Assembly (NCBI RefSeq): GCF_002163625.1
Contig: NZ_CP020892.1
Location: forward strand, 4,588,001-4,652,000
Length of the DNA: 64,000 nt
Source of the DNA: Pseudomonas sp. M30-35
Lineage (GTDB): Bacteria; Pseudomonadota; Gammaproteobacteria; Pseudomonadales; Pseudomonadaceae
Reading direction: 5' to 3'
The position numbers and the translations under genes were made by a program. Position 1 is the first letter of the stretch. Each line of letters opens with the position of its first letter. The notes under the pieces are model-generated. The model searched no databases and was not told the DNA's origin. It worked only from the letters and a program-made list of their open reading frames with translations. Below are positions 37,901-45,652 of the stretch, one piece after another.

Positions 37901-40900
37901 GCATCCAGGACGAAGCCCGCATTGCCCTTGGGTACGTCCTAAGTCTGACATCAGAAGGCGGCAGCGAGTCATATCGCATCCAGCAGGCCTTCAAAGCGGT
38001 CCCCGTGCTCGTGCCAGTGCTGCTGAGGCTCGGCGCCAAGCGCGGCGAGACTGAGTACCGTGCGGTACTTCGGGAAATTGACGCAGCCATCGCCTCATCG
38101 ACGCTGGGGGGCACTGCGTACCTGCGACGCAGATTGGTCGTCGATGCGTATAGGGTTGACGGTGACCGGGTGGCGGCCGTCGATCGACTCAACGCACTCG
38201 TGGCGGAGCTTCAGGAGAGCACGCCGAGCGAGCAGATCGACGGGGTGGCCGATCTGGCCATCGCGTTGGCTGCGGTCGGGGACTTAGAGCGGGCCAAACA
38301 GTTGCTGGCGACGGTTCCCGAGCAATGCCTTGGCTACGCGTTGGCCCCCAAGAAAGACCCCCAGTACGCAATCTGGCGAGACATCCTGGTCCTTGCGAAC
38401 GCCGCTGACCCGGAGAACCGTGTCAAGCGAGTCTTGACCTTAATGCGCCAGGTCGGCGGCATGACCGAAACGGAGGGCTCGTCGGCCGCGCATCGTTTGA
38501 CGATGTCGCTAATCGAGGAAGCGACGCAGGTCGGACCTCGCTTCGGCTTCGAGGTGTCAAAGACACTGGCGGATTGGAATCTGATTGGCTGGCCGAACCG
38601 TGTTGACCTGCTCATGACGGGGATGGTGCGGCGAAGCCCTGAACTCGTCCTGGCTTGCGCGACGGTCTGGTGCGGTCTGTGTCTGCCGTTCTACATGGAA
38701 CCGTACTACCGGGACCCGCACCACGTCGGTGACTTCATCGACATCGCCGCCGACGCCGTAGGACCTATACAGATTGAACCGCTCGCGCGGATGTTTTTGG
38801 CGGTGATCGAGGTAGCCAGCAGGGCACACGAGAGGGTCGGACTGCTCCAGCGCCTTCGCACCGCTGCCGGAAGACATGGGTTTTCATCTGCCGAGCTCGA
38901 CGCCGCCGTAGCCCGGTGGACGTCAGAAGCGCCGGAACCTCGACACTCGTATACGCCAAGCAAGTACGACTCGGAGACCACTCTCGAGCAGCTTGAGCGC
39001 GCGTTTGAAGCGGATGGCGACGAACTGAACTACAACGCCCCGTACCGTTTCAGAGATCTGGCCGAGACGGCCCCGCTTCATCTGGCGCGGAGGATTTTTG
39101 AGCGCTGGCAGGTCTTGCAGGACGACGCGCGCTGCCGCTTCCTGATGGTTCAAAGGTTGGCTGCGGCGGGGGAGGTCGAGTACGCCAAGAAGCTGATGCA
39201 AGGCTACGAGTCAAGCAAGGACCCCTGGAGTTCCTGGAGCCAGTGGATGGGTGGCGGTAAGTTCTTCTACTTTGAGGCGAAGAAGCTCTTGCAGGGACCA
39301 TCCACATGCCCAGCCGCCTTCGAGAACATTGTCGATTCAGTAACGGCGGGCCAGGAGAACACCCAGTCACTGCTGACAGAGCTGGATTCGATAATGCCGG
39401 TAATCAGCGCGACGCCGGATTGGCCGGCCATCTGGTCGCTACTTGAGGAGCAGATGGCCTGCACTCGCGAGTTCCAGCTGGGGCGACCCTTCCAGCCGAG
39501 CGAGCTACCGCTCAGCGACACGGAACTTTTGGAGGATCTGCTGCACTTTGCCTATCGGCTGCCCGTTGCAGAAGTTCAGCGACACGCACGCAATTGCACG
39601 TTGAGCCTGGCAAGGCAAGCCGGACTCGGCCAAGATTTGTTCAAGTCCCTTATGCGGCGACTTATAGCCGGCGAATTAGATGCCCCCTTGCATGCGCTCG
39701 GAACTCTGCTGGCTGCTGACAGCGCGGACCTTGCCCCCGAGTTGGGCAGCGCCGTGGCTGCGTTGGTCAGTCACCGTGACATCGCGGTGGCAGAGTCAGC
39801 CGCGCTCTTGTCGCATCGGTGGAGGCAGGCTGTCCCCTTGGACGCGATACCACTGCCGCTCTTCTATCGCCTTGAACTCGAGCACCCGCCAGAGGGCGAC
39901 CAGGCATTCACGGACGAAAGAACTGGTGCAATGCGCGTCGAGTCGCCGCTTGGCTGGACCGAGATGTTGCGCTCGACGGCACGTCACATCGCGAAGGCGG
40001 CAGGCATTGAGGAGATGACAGTCCGCCGACGCGCGGCGATGTTCATCCAGGATTGGGGTGGACTTGAGGCATTCGGGCCCTCTGGCACCAAAAGGCTTGA
40101 GACTCAGCTTCGCGTGCTCGACATGCAGATCACTTACCTGAAGCCCCACGCCTACATTGCCCTTGCCGCACTTCGCCACGTCGCAGGAGAACTGCGGCTG
40201 GCCGGCAAAGTGAAAGGCAGCGACATGCTCACGCTTTTGGAACGTTTGGGCTGCCCGCTTCCGCCTCGACCACTGAAGCTCCCACGAGGGCGCCCCGAGT
40301 GGATCCGAATGCCGCTGTTGAACCGAAGTGCGGGTTGGTCCGAGCGAGAACGGAAATGGATTGACGAAGTCGACGGTGATGTTGCCCCCTTCCCAGCAGA
40401 CAGCCACGGCCAAGTCGTGGCCGAAGTATCCTGCTTCAAGATTCTCAAGCCACGGCTGTCGGAGCACCGTCTCTACCGCTTTAGAGCACCCTCGGCAGAG
40501 ATTGACAGTGAAGACTTCGACGACTGCTATGCCAGGCTGCCCATCGCTGTTTGGCTTGGCCAGTACGTCGCATTTGACAATGATCTGGCGCCAACGCTGG
40601 TAAGGAGGGTTGTTTGCTCGGTGGACATGGGCTTTGACGCAGCGGCCTATTCGTTCGCTTTGTGCCCGAACTGGATGAAGCGGCTTCGCTGGAGCGCGCA
40701 TGGCGAGGAGCCCAGCGTCTTCCTCGACCCGAGCGGCGCTGTGATCGCAAGGCTCTGCTGGTGGCGTGATGCCGGCCCGGTTGATATCGATGCGGAGTCC
40801 CTGTGGGGAGAGGGTTGCTACCTCGTCCTGACGTCATTAGGCATCGAACAGGTCACCACTGCCCGTGGGAAGCCGGACCTTGACATCAGCGTGTTCGCAA

Positions 40901-40974
40901 GCAGGCAGATCAAGCAACCGAGCAGCTACGGGGAGTCTCTCTTGAAGACGGCGAAGAACGGTTACTCAATCTAA
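34915..40974 (+). CDS. Giant Avs-like STAND NTPase with N-terminal nuclease-like domain
   Basis: This single 2019-residue frame has the layout of antiviral STAND proteins. Residues about 28-130 resemble the Cap4/DUF4297 nuclease domain: RGYIGQYERAGAAIYAAL, an acidic ADDLVLGF (D66, D67) and HQFKTSK (Q80, K82), a QxK variant of the PD-(D/E)xK core. A P-loop NTPase follows (GPPGSGKST, 293-301; Walker B TIIVVDGLDHV, D390). About 1,100 residues of helical repeats resembling TPR come next, then a separate C-terminal region (about 1780-2019). Known Avs proteins bind a phage protein through the C-terminal repeats and then activate the N-terminal effector. Neither trigger nor exact family can be told here. 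No good ribosome binding site precedes the ATG at 34915. The frame is intact throughout. Confidence 0.75.
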   Translation: MAPKMSKKPNPSTSVAPATAPAEGERRALRGYIGQYERAGAAIYAALERDELLWIGVADRNAGIADDLVLGFDGVVVGHQFKTSKFPGTFTVETLFTGANGLLRPLVHAWQCLRKDNPGSRVEIRLVVNDFPSITDKPGDGTPPHSAAFLEELQQHPNRPLADWYTQEWSRLINHLRREAGLGDDDFEFFLHSLRVVCGAAADFIQSHKLNAEQARQASEIASVLPKLVADARDKDRWTRDELLRELGWRDPSKTLLIHRFPVGAYVQRNRDTEAKLLAALHAADQGYVSLIGPPGSGKSTLLQVALATEANIRLVRYLAYVPGAAQGVGRGEADNFLTDVGTQLRNSGLVGLRLRDDSLHERREQFGVLVQQAGERFDRDGIRTIIVVDGLDHVPREERPTNSLLGELPLPAAIPNGVVFILGTQRLDLANLKPAVREQAEKSERQVLMGPLGREEVARMADALGLPAEIPRLDLSNLSHGHPLATRYLIHALLHADEAGSKHLLSGGMPFDGDIETVYTAAWREIASDVDAMDVLSYIARAEAPVDLRLLATMVKESAIERALIVARHLLRSSSQGWSVFHNSFRLFVIAQPRTRLGSVDAEYSQRVYRDLAQLAKNAPPESAQYWLELRYRARAGDGADVLALAMPARFRQQLADGRSIAEIHADIRLALLAVRGTHDATAFARLLLCRDEVGRRETALEYANQLPLAMLAVGDIDAALAFVQYFPSQGYEVVDALLARGDFERAKELFESLEPLSQLHTSKFQNHGHDHNITEFERWARRAVHFRDTEQIQIAIDHLAAEGLRQPEKVDPQTVAALQLHLRREAAEAMLLQKVGADPQDLCSKLGVANEDKPSVMVHAGLVASRRGDVAQALALFDAAAALPGFVEVPNGYRRRMALIAFEADRRDLAEALFDKLVAPMISMCDDETDLAGLGNLVGAVMHHARLCTLLNKPLPSATPSKHTFLHPFQQHASTIGVLLGRAAIDNASVPAGSIQDEARIALGYVLSLTSEGGSESYRIQQAFKAVPVLVPVLLRLGAKRGETEYRAVLREIDAAIASSTLGGTAYLRRRLVVDAYRVDGDRVAAVDRLNALVAELQESTPSEQIDGVADLAIALAAVGDLERAKQLLATVPEQCLGYALAPKKDPQYAIWRDILVLANAADPENRVKRVLTLMRQVGGMTETEGSSAAHRLTMSLIEEATQVGPRFGFEVSKTLADWNLIGWPNRVDLLMTGMVRRSPELVLACATVWCGLCLPFYMEPYYRDPHHVGDFIDIAADAVGPIQIEPLARMFLAVIEVASRAHERVGLLQRLRTAAGRHGFSSAELDAAVARWTSEAPEPRHSYTPSKYDSETTLEQLERAFEADGDELNYNAPYRFRDLAETAPLHLARRIFERWQVLQDDARCRFLMVQRLAAAGEVEYAKKLMQGYESSKDPWSSWSQWMGGGKFFYFEAKKLLQGPSTCPAAFENIVDSVTAGQENTQSLLTELDSIMPVISATPDWPAIWSLLEEQMACTREFQLGRPFQPSELPLSDTELLEDLLHFAYRLPVAEVQRHARNCTLSLARQAGLGQDLFKSLMRRLIAGELDAPLHALGTLLAADSADLAPELGSAVAALVSHRDIAVAESAALLSHRWRQAVPLDAIPLPLFYRLELEHPPEGDQAFTDERTGAMRVESPLGWTEMLRSTARHIAKAAGIEEMTVRRRAAMFIQDWGGLEAFGPSGTKRLETQLRVLDMQITYLKPHAYIALAALRHVAGELRLAGKVKGSDMLTLLERLGCPLPPRPLKLPRGRPEWIRMPLLNRSAGWSERERKWIDEVDGDVAPFPADSHGQVVAEVSCFKILKPRLSEHRLYRFRAPSAEIDSEDFDDCYARLPIAVWLGQYVAFDNDLAPTLVRRVVCSVDMGFDAAAYSFALCPNWMKRLRWSAHGEEPSVFLDPSGAVIARLCWWRDAGPVDIDAESLWGEGCYLVLTSLGIEQVTTARGKPDLDISVFASRQIKQPSSYGESLLKTAKNGYSI

Positions 40975-41357
40975 GCCATGCAGATTCAGTGGCGATGTCA
41001 AGCGAGAGGGGCCGTGCTGGCTTGAGCTGGCTGTCCCGGAGGGCTGCTTCCGGTCGGTGGCTAGCGTTCATAGTACCCTAACGATCGATCGCTCCCGATG
41101 CGAAGCAGCCATCGGACTTTCCAAATCGAGCTTCTGCTTTGAGTCGATTTGAGCCGATTACGACAGGCAGCTATTGGCCGTTCTCTGCCGGTCACGGAAG
41201 GCTGAAATCGACCAAAAACGGACAGCTGTAGCAGATAGAGCCTCTTACCAAAATCAAAGCTCTGCAACTATTCCAGCAGCCACTTTCTGCAATCGATCTG
41301 TACCCGAAACCAATAGTTTGCCACTCCCCAAGTCGCGGCCTATCCCCTTCCCCGCTT
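40975..41357. other. Right edge of the accessory block, gene-free
   Basis: No supported gene is seen between the STAND gene and the conserved unknown. The stretch 41160-41230 contains GCTATTGGCC (41170-41179) and TCGACCAAAAACGGACAGC (41208-41226), which resemble sequences at other module junctions (26024-26033 and 32175-32193). Confidence 0.5.
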
Positions 41358-41855
41358 TTAAGTGCGAGCGCCTGAGGGGCTGCGGGCATTTTTCTTTTGC
41401 AGGATGATCGATGCATCGTTGTAGGCGCTCTGAAAGGCGTCGCCACCGATCCATTCAACTGCCGTGTCTTCGTCTTCATCGTGGAAGATCCCGCGATAGG
41501 TGATCAGCAGGCCCATCATGAAGTCGGTGGCTGAGTCTTGCGCTTCCTCGGCGATCACCAGCTCCAATACGGGGTATTGCAGAAATACCAGGCACATTGC
41601 GAGCAGGCTGATGCCTTCGCCATATTTCATCGCCTCAAACAGGTCGTTGAAATGCGCGGGATCGAAACCGTTTTCTTCGATGTCTTTAAAGTCGAAGGTG
41701 CTCAGGTCGATCTCAACATCATCGAACGGCTCGTCAATCAACGGATTGGCCAACACCGGATGCACAACATTCGGCTTAGCCTTGCCCGAACGGTTTTGCT
41801 TGGCTTTTGCTTTGGCCCGCTGGGCGCGTTTTTGCTGTTTATCTGGCGAGGCCAT
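41358..41855 (-). CDS. Conserved protein of unknown function
   Basis: I do not recognise a named family. The protein is about 165 residues. It has a highly basic N-terminal segment (PDKQQKRAQRAKAKAKQNR, which could bind nucleic acid or ribosomes) and an acidic middle (DEPFDDVEIDLSTFDF). A mostly helical C-terminal half carries LLAMCLVFLQYPVLELVIAEEAQD. I prefer ATG 41855, which has AAGGA about ten bases upstream; ATG 41885 would add ten residues. Its position between the accessory block and the backbone GspE gene and its composition suggest a backbone gene. It has no signal peptide. Confidence 0.7.
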   Translation of the reverse strand: MASPDKQQKRAQRAKAKAKQNRSGKAKPNVVHPVLANPLIDEPFDDVEIDLSTFDFKDIEENGFDPAHFNDLFEAMKYGEGISLLAMCLVFLQYPVLELVIAEEAQDSATDFMMGLLITYRGIFHDEDEDTAVEWIGGDAFQSAYNDASIILQKKNARSPSGART

Positions 41856-42283
41856 GGCAGAGAGATCCTTGTTCGGTGCAGCCATATTTATGGCCCGGGA
41901 TAATCGGAGGCACATTGTAAACAGTCTAGGCGGGGTTCGGCGGCCAGAGGGCGCAGATTTATTTTCAGGGCTTAGGCATCTGCCGCAGCCCCTTCACTGC
42001 TCGCTAAATCTTGCTCACTGGCCAACTTACATTTGCCTGCGCAGCACGGTTCAGAATTATCCCAATAACGATTACTCAACCGTTAACCTGCATGGTTCAA
42101 GCAATGTTGTTGTGCCACGCGCTTTCGAGCATTCTAGGCGACAGTTCCGCACACAGTACTTGAGCCACGCCAACAGCACAGGTTCGCGCAGCCGACTACT
42201 CTACAGAATCAGTAGCTGCTAGCTGACAAGCTCGCCACTTGGCTTCAAGCTAGGTGCATCACGAAATGACTGCAGGAAAACAC
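41856..42283. other. Divergent spacer upstream of the GspE-type gene
   Basis: No gene is supported. The open frames here are in the shadow of the minus-strand gene or lack ribosome binding sites. Promoters for the unknown gene and the GspE-type gene must lie here, but no clear boxes were found. Confidence 0.45.
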
Positions 42284-44068
42284 ATGTCCGTAATGACTTC
42301 GTCCACACCCGACCGCGTTCTTGATCTCGGCGACCTTTTGCGTGAGCTGGTTACGCAAGGCCGGGTTGATCAGGACAACGCCGAACAGTGTCTGGCGATC
42401 CGGCGCAGTGCAGTCAAGAACCAACAACACCCGCTTGAATTTCTGGCCGCGCAACAGCTCGACGATTTAGCGCGCCCCGGCAAAAAGCTTGACCTCGAAG
42501 GCCTGACAACATGGCTAGCGGAATATGCCAACCAGCCGTATATGCGCATCGACCCGCTGAAAATTGATGTTGCCGCGATCACACCGCTGATGTCTTACGC
42601 CTTCGCCCAGCGCCACAAAATTCTCGCGGTCGCGGTGAATCAGGAAGCGGTCACAATCGCCAGTGCCCAGCCGTTGATGCGCAGCTGGGAAGATGACTTG
42701 CGTCATGTACTCAAGCGACCCATCAAGCGTGTCGTGGCCAACCCGGTCGATATCCAGCGCTTCACCGTCGAGTTCTACCGACTGGCCAAGTCGGTTACCG
42801 GCGCCACTGCGGTGGACATGAAAGTCAGCGGCACCGGTAACTTCGAGCAGCTGCTCAACCTTGGCGCGCAAGACCAGGAGCCCGACGCCAACGATGCGCA
42901 CATCGTCAATATCGTCGATTGGCTGTTTCAGTACGCTTATCAACAGCGCGCCAGTGATATCCACATCGAGCCACGCCGTGAGCAAGGCAGCGTGCGCTTT
43001 CGTATCGACGGCGTGCTGCACACGGTTTATCAATTCCCTCCGCAGGTAACGATGGCGGTTGTCAGCCGCTTGAAAAGCTTGGGGCGGATGAACGTTGCCG
43101 AAAAGCGTAAACCCCAAGACGGTCGGATCAAGACCAAAACCCCCGATGGCGGCGAAGTCGAACTGCGCCTGTCAACCATGCCGACGGCGTTCGGTGAAAA
43201 GCTGGTGATGCGGATTTTCGACCCGGAAGTGCTGTTAAAAAGCTTCGACCAACTGGGTTTTTCGGCAGACGATCTAAAGCGCTGGACCGGCATGACCGGC
43301 CAACCCAACGGTATCATTCTGGTCACCGGCCCGACCGGTTCGGGTAAAACCACCACGCTGTATACAACCCTCAAGCAGCTGGCCACCGATGAAGTAAACG
43401 TCTGCACCATTGAAGACCCAATCGAAATGATTGAGCCAGCCTTCAATCAAATGCAGGTGCAAAGCAACATTGATCTGACGTTCGCCAGCGGTGTGCGTTC
43501 ATTGATGCGTCAGGACCCCGACATCATTATGGTCGGCGAGATTCGTGACCTTGAAACCGCTGAAATGGCGATTCAAGCGGCGCTCACCGGGCACTTGGTT
43601 CTGTCCACACTGCACACCAACGATGCACCCAGCGCTATCACCCGTTTGCTTGAGCTAGGCGTACCGCATTACTTGCTCAAGGCAACATTGCTCGGGGTCA
43701 TGGCGCAACGTTTGGTGCGTACGCTTTGCCCACACTGCAAAACCCCGCAGACGCTTGATGAAAGTGACTGGCAAAGCCTGACCAAACCCTGGAATGCACC
43801 GTTGCCAACTGGCGCGCATGCAGCCGTTGGTTGCCTGGAGTGTCGCGATACCGGTTATCGCGGCCGGGCCGGGGTTTACGAAATCATGTTACTCAATGAC
43901 GGTATGAAGTCGCTGCTCAGTGCCGAAACAGACCTGATTGCCCTGCGTCGCCAAGCATTCAAGGAAGGCATGCGTAGCCTGCGTTTGTCTGGCGCGCAAA
44001 AAGTTGCCGCCGGACTGACTACGATTGAAGAAGTACTGCGGGTAACCCCACAGAGTGAGCAACGATAA
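42284..44068 (+). CDS. Orphan GspE/PilB-type secretion ATPase
   Basis: This 594-residue hexameric ATPase of the type II secretion/type IV pilus family has an N-terminal GspE_N-like domain (about 60-170). The ATPase core carries Walker A GPTGSGKTTT, an Asp box (CTIEDPIEMIEP), Walker B (DPDIIMVGEIRD) and a His box (GHLVLSTLHTND). A tetracysteine zinc site follows (CPHC...CLEC). ATG 42284 follows AGGAAAACAC; a GTG at 42254 is in frame but has no support. No secretin, pseudopilin or other secretion gene is nearby, so its partners must be elsewhere. I recall an isolated ATPase of this kind at the equivalent Pseudomonas locus. Confidence 0.88.
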   Translation: MSVMTSSTPDRVLDLGDLLRELVTQGRVDQDNAEQCLAIRRSAVKNQQHPLEFLAAQQLDDLARPGKKLDLEGLTTWLAEYANQPYMRIDPLKIDVAAITPLMSYAFAQRHKILAVAVNQEAVTIASAQPLMRSWEDDLRHVLKRPIKRVVANPVDIQRFTVEFYRLAKSVTGATAVDMKVSGTGNFEQLLNLGAQDQEPDANDAHIVNIVDWLFQYAYQQRASDIHIEPRREQGSVRFRIDGVLHTVYQFPPQVTMAVVSRLKSLGRMNVAEKRKPQDGRIKTKTPDGGEVELRLSTMPTAFGEKLVMRIFDPEVLLKSFDQLGFSADDLKRWTGMTGQPNGIILVTGPTGSGKTTTLYTTLKQLATDEVNVCTIEDPIEMIEPAFNQMQVQSNIDLTFASGVRSLMRQDPDIIMVGEIRDLETAEMAIQAALTGHLVLSTLHTNDAPSAITRLLELGVPHYLLKATLLGVMAQRLVRTLCPHCKTPQTLDESDWQSLTKPWNAPLPTGAHAAVGCLECRDTGYRGRAGVYEIMLLNDGMKSLLSAETDLIALRRQAFKEGMRSLRLSGAQKVAAGLTTIEEVLRVTPQSEQR

Positions 44069-44229
44069 CGCAGCGCATCTCAACAACAATAAGGCAGCGC
44101 TATAAAGCTGAAACCTTGAGGTTTTATTTTAGTGAGATGACTCTGCTGAGAGCTGCTTGGCGACATTAAAAAATCAGCCGTGTTTAGATGGTCGGCTAAC
44201 AACGCCTGCACCCACTTAGGATTAACTGT

Positions 44230-45153
44230 ATGGAAATCGGCAGCGTCATTTTTCTCTTCGTCGGCCTCGCGGTCGCCGTGGTTTTCATGGGCTTCAAGGT
44301 TGTACCGCAAGGTTCACAATGGACGGTTGAACGCTTCGGTCGCTACACCAATACCCTTAAACCGGGGTTGAACATCATTGTGCCGCTGGTTGATCGCATT
44401 GGCCGCAAGCTCAGCGTGATGGAAACCGTGCTCGATATACCGCCGCAAGAAGTGATCAGCGCTGACAACGCCATCGTGCAGATTGATGCGGTGTGCTTCT
44501 CGCAGGTGATCAATGCCGCGCAGGCCGCTTATGAGATCAACAACCTTGACCACGCCATCCGTAATCTGGTGATGACCAACATCCGTACCGTGCTGGGTTC
44601 GCTGGAGCTCGATGCAATGCTCAGCCAGCGTGATGCCATCAACGAGCGCCTGTTGCGCACTGTTGATGAAGCCACCGCGCCGTGGGGTATCAAGATCACC
44701 CGTATCGAAATAAAAGACATTACCCCGCCAGCAGACTTGGTCAACGCCATGGCCAGTCAAATGAAAGCCGAGCGTTTGAAACGCGCGCAAATCCTTGAGG
44801 CTGAGGGTTCGCGTTCCGCTGCGATTCTGACTGCTGAAGGTAAGAAGCAAGCACAAATCCTGGAAGCCGAAGGCGAGCGCCAAGCTGCCTTCCTCGAAGC
44901 GGAGGCCCGTGAGCGAGCCGCAGCAGCAGAAGCCGAGGCAACACGCATGGTTTCAGAGGCAATCGCTAACGGTAATGTGCAGGCGATCAATTATTTCGTT
45001 GCCCAAAAATACGTTGATGCCTTAGGCAAGCTGGCCAGCGCAGACAACAGCAAAGTGGTGTTGATGCCACTTGAAGCCAGCCAGATCATCGGATCTGTCG
45101 GCGGTATTGGCGAAATTATCAAAGCAACTTTCGGCGACAAGCAGGCTAAGTGA
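44230..45153 (+). CDS. qmcA: SPFH/stomatin-like protein (QmcA family)
   Basis: This 307-residue protein has one N-terminal membrane helix (about 4-24, [15 protein letters not shown]). An SPFH/band-7 domain follows ([24 protein letters not shown] through [15 protein letters not shown]). A long Ala/Glu-rich coiled coil (about 180-250, repeated [24 protein letters not shown] heptads) and a short C-terminal tail complete it. Such proteins form ring-like inner-membrane scaffolds linked to membrane microdomains and protein quality control. The following nfeD gene overlaps it, the classic SPFH-NfeD pairing. Confidence 0.92.
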   Translation: MEIGSVIFLFVGLAVAVVFMGFKVVPQGSQWTVERFGRYTNTLKPGLNIIVPLVDRIGRKLSVMETVLDIPPQEVISADNAIVQIDAVCFSQVINAAQAAYEINNLDHAIRNLVMTNIRTVLGSLELDAMLSQRDAINERLLRTVDEATAPWGIKITRIEIKDITPPADLVNAMASQMKAERLKRAQILEAEGSRSAAILTAEGKKQAQILEAEGERQAAFLEAEARERAAAAEAEATRMVSEAIANGNVQAINYFVAQKYVDALGKLASADNSKVVLMPLEASQIIGSVGGIGEIIKATFGDKQAK

Positions 45154-45602
45154 TGCTCAATTTTCTACAACACCTGACGTTCTGGGATTGGTTGGCGCTT
45201 GGCACCTTGCTGTTGATTCTTGAAGTTTTCGGTGCCGGTGGCTACTTGTTGTGGATCGGCGTTGCGGCTGCCGGTGTCGGCATCATCACCTATGTGATTC
45301 CGGAGCTGCCGTGGGCATTGCAATTTGTCTTGTTCGCGGTGCTCTCAGTGCTGAGTGCTGTTCTATGGTGGAAACGCCAACGCCACGCCGGGAAAATCTC
45401 CGATCAACCCGGTCTGAACGACCGCGGCAGCGAATTACTTGGCCGCCAATTCACTCTGCATGAAGCCATCAGCAGCGGGCGCGGCAAGATCAAAGCCGGT
45501 GATACATTGTGGCTGGTCAGCGGTCCTGATCTCCCAGTCGGCAGCACGGTGCGGGTCACTGGCCAAGACGGCGTGTTGCTATTGGTTGAGCCCAGCCAAT
45601 AA
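45153..45602 (+). CDS. NfeD family membrane protein
   Basis: This 149-residue protein has two or three membrane helices (LALGTLLLILEVFGAGGYLLWIG and a second segment ending in LSAVLWWKRQ), followed by a soluble OB-fold domain (LLGRQFTLHEAISSGRGKIKAGDTLW). It matches the short NfeD form (NfeD1b) that partners SPFH proteins. The ATG at 45153 overlaps the stop codon of the upstream gene (TGATG). It probably works with QmcA at the inner membrane. Confidence 0.9.
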   Translation: MLNFLQHLTFWDWLALGTLLLILEVFGAGGYLLWIGVAAAGVGIITYVIPELPWALQFVLFAVLSVLSAVLWWKRQRHAGKISDQPGLNDRGSELLGRQFTLHEAISSGRGKIKAGDTLWLVSGPDLPVGSTVRVTGQDGVLLLVEPSQ

Positions 45603-45619
45603 CCTGCGAGGCAAATATT

Positions 45620-45643
45620 TGTAGCGCCAGCCACGGCGCTACA
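45620..45643. terminator. Hairpin between convergent nfeD and gcvP
   Basis: A perfect 9-bp stem TGTAGCGCC / GGCGCTACA with a six-base loop lies in the 50 bp between the convergent stop codons. On the minus strand it is followed by AATATTTGCC. It probably serves both directions. Confidence 0.6.
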
Positions 45644-45652
45644 GGTCGCCAA

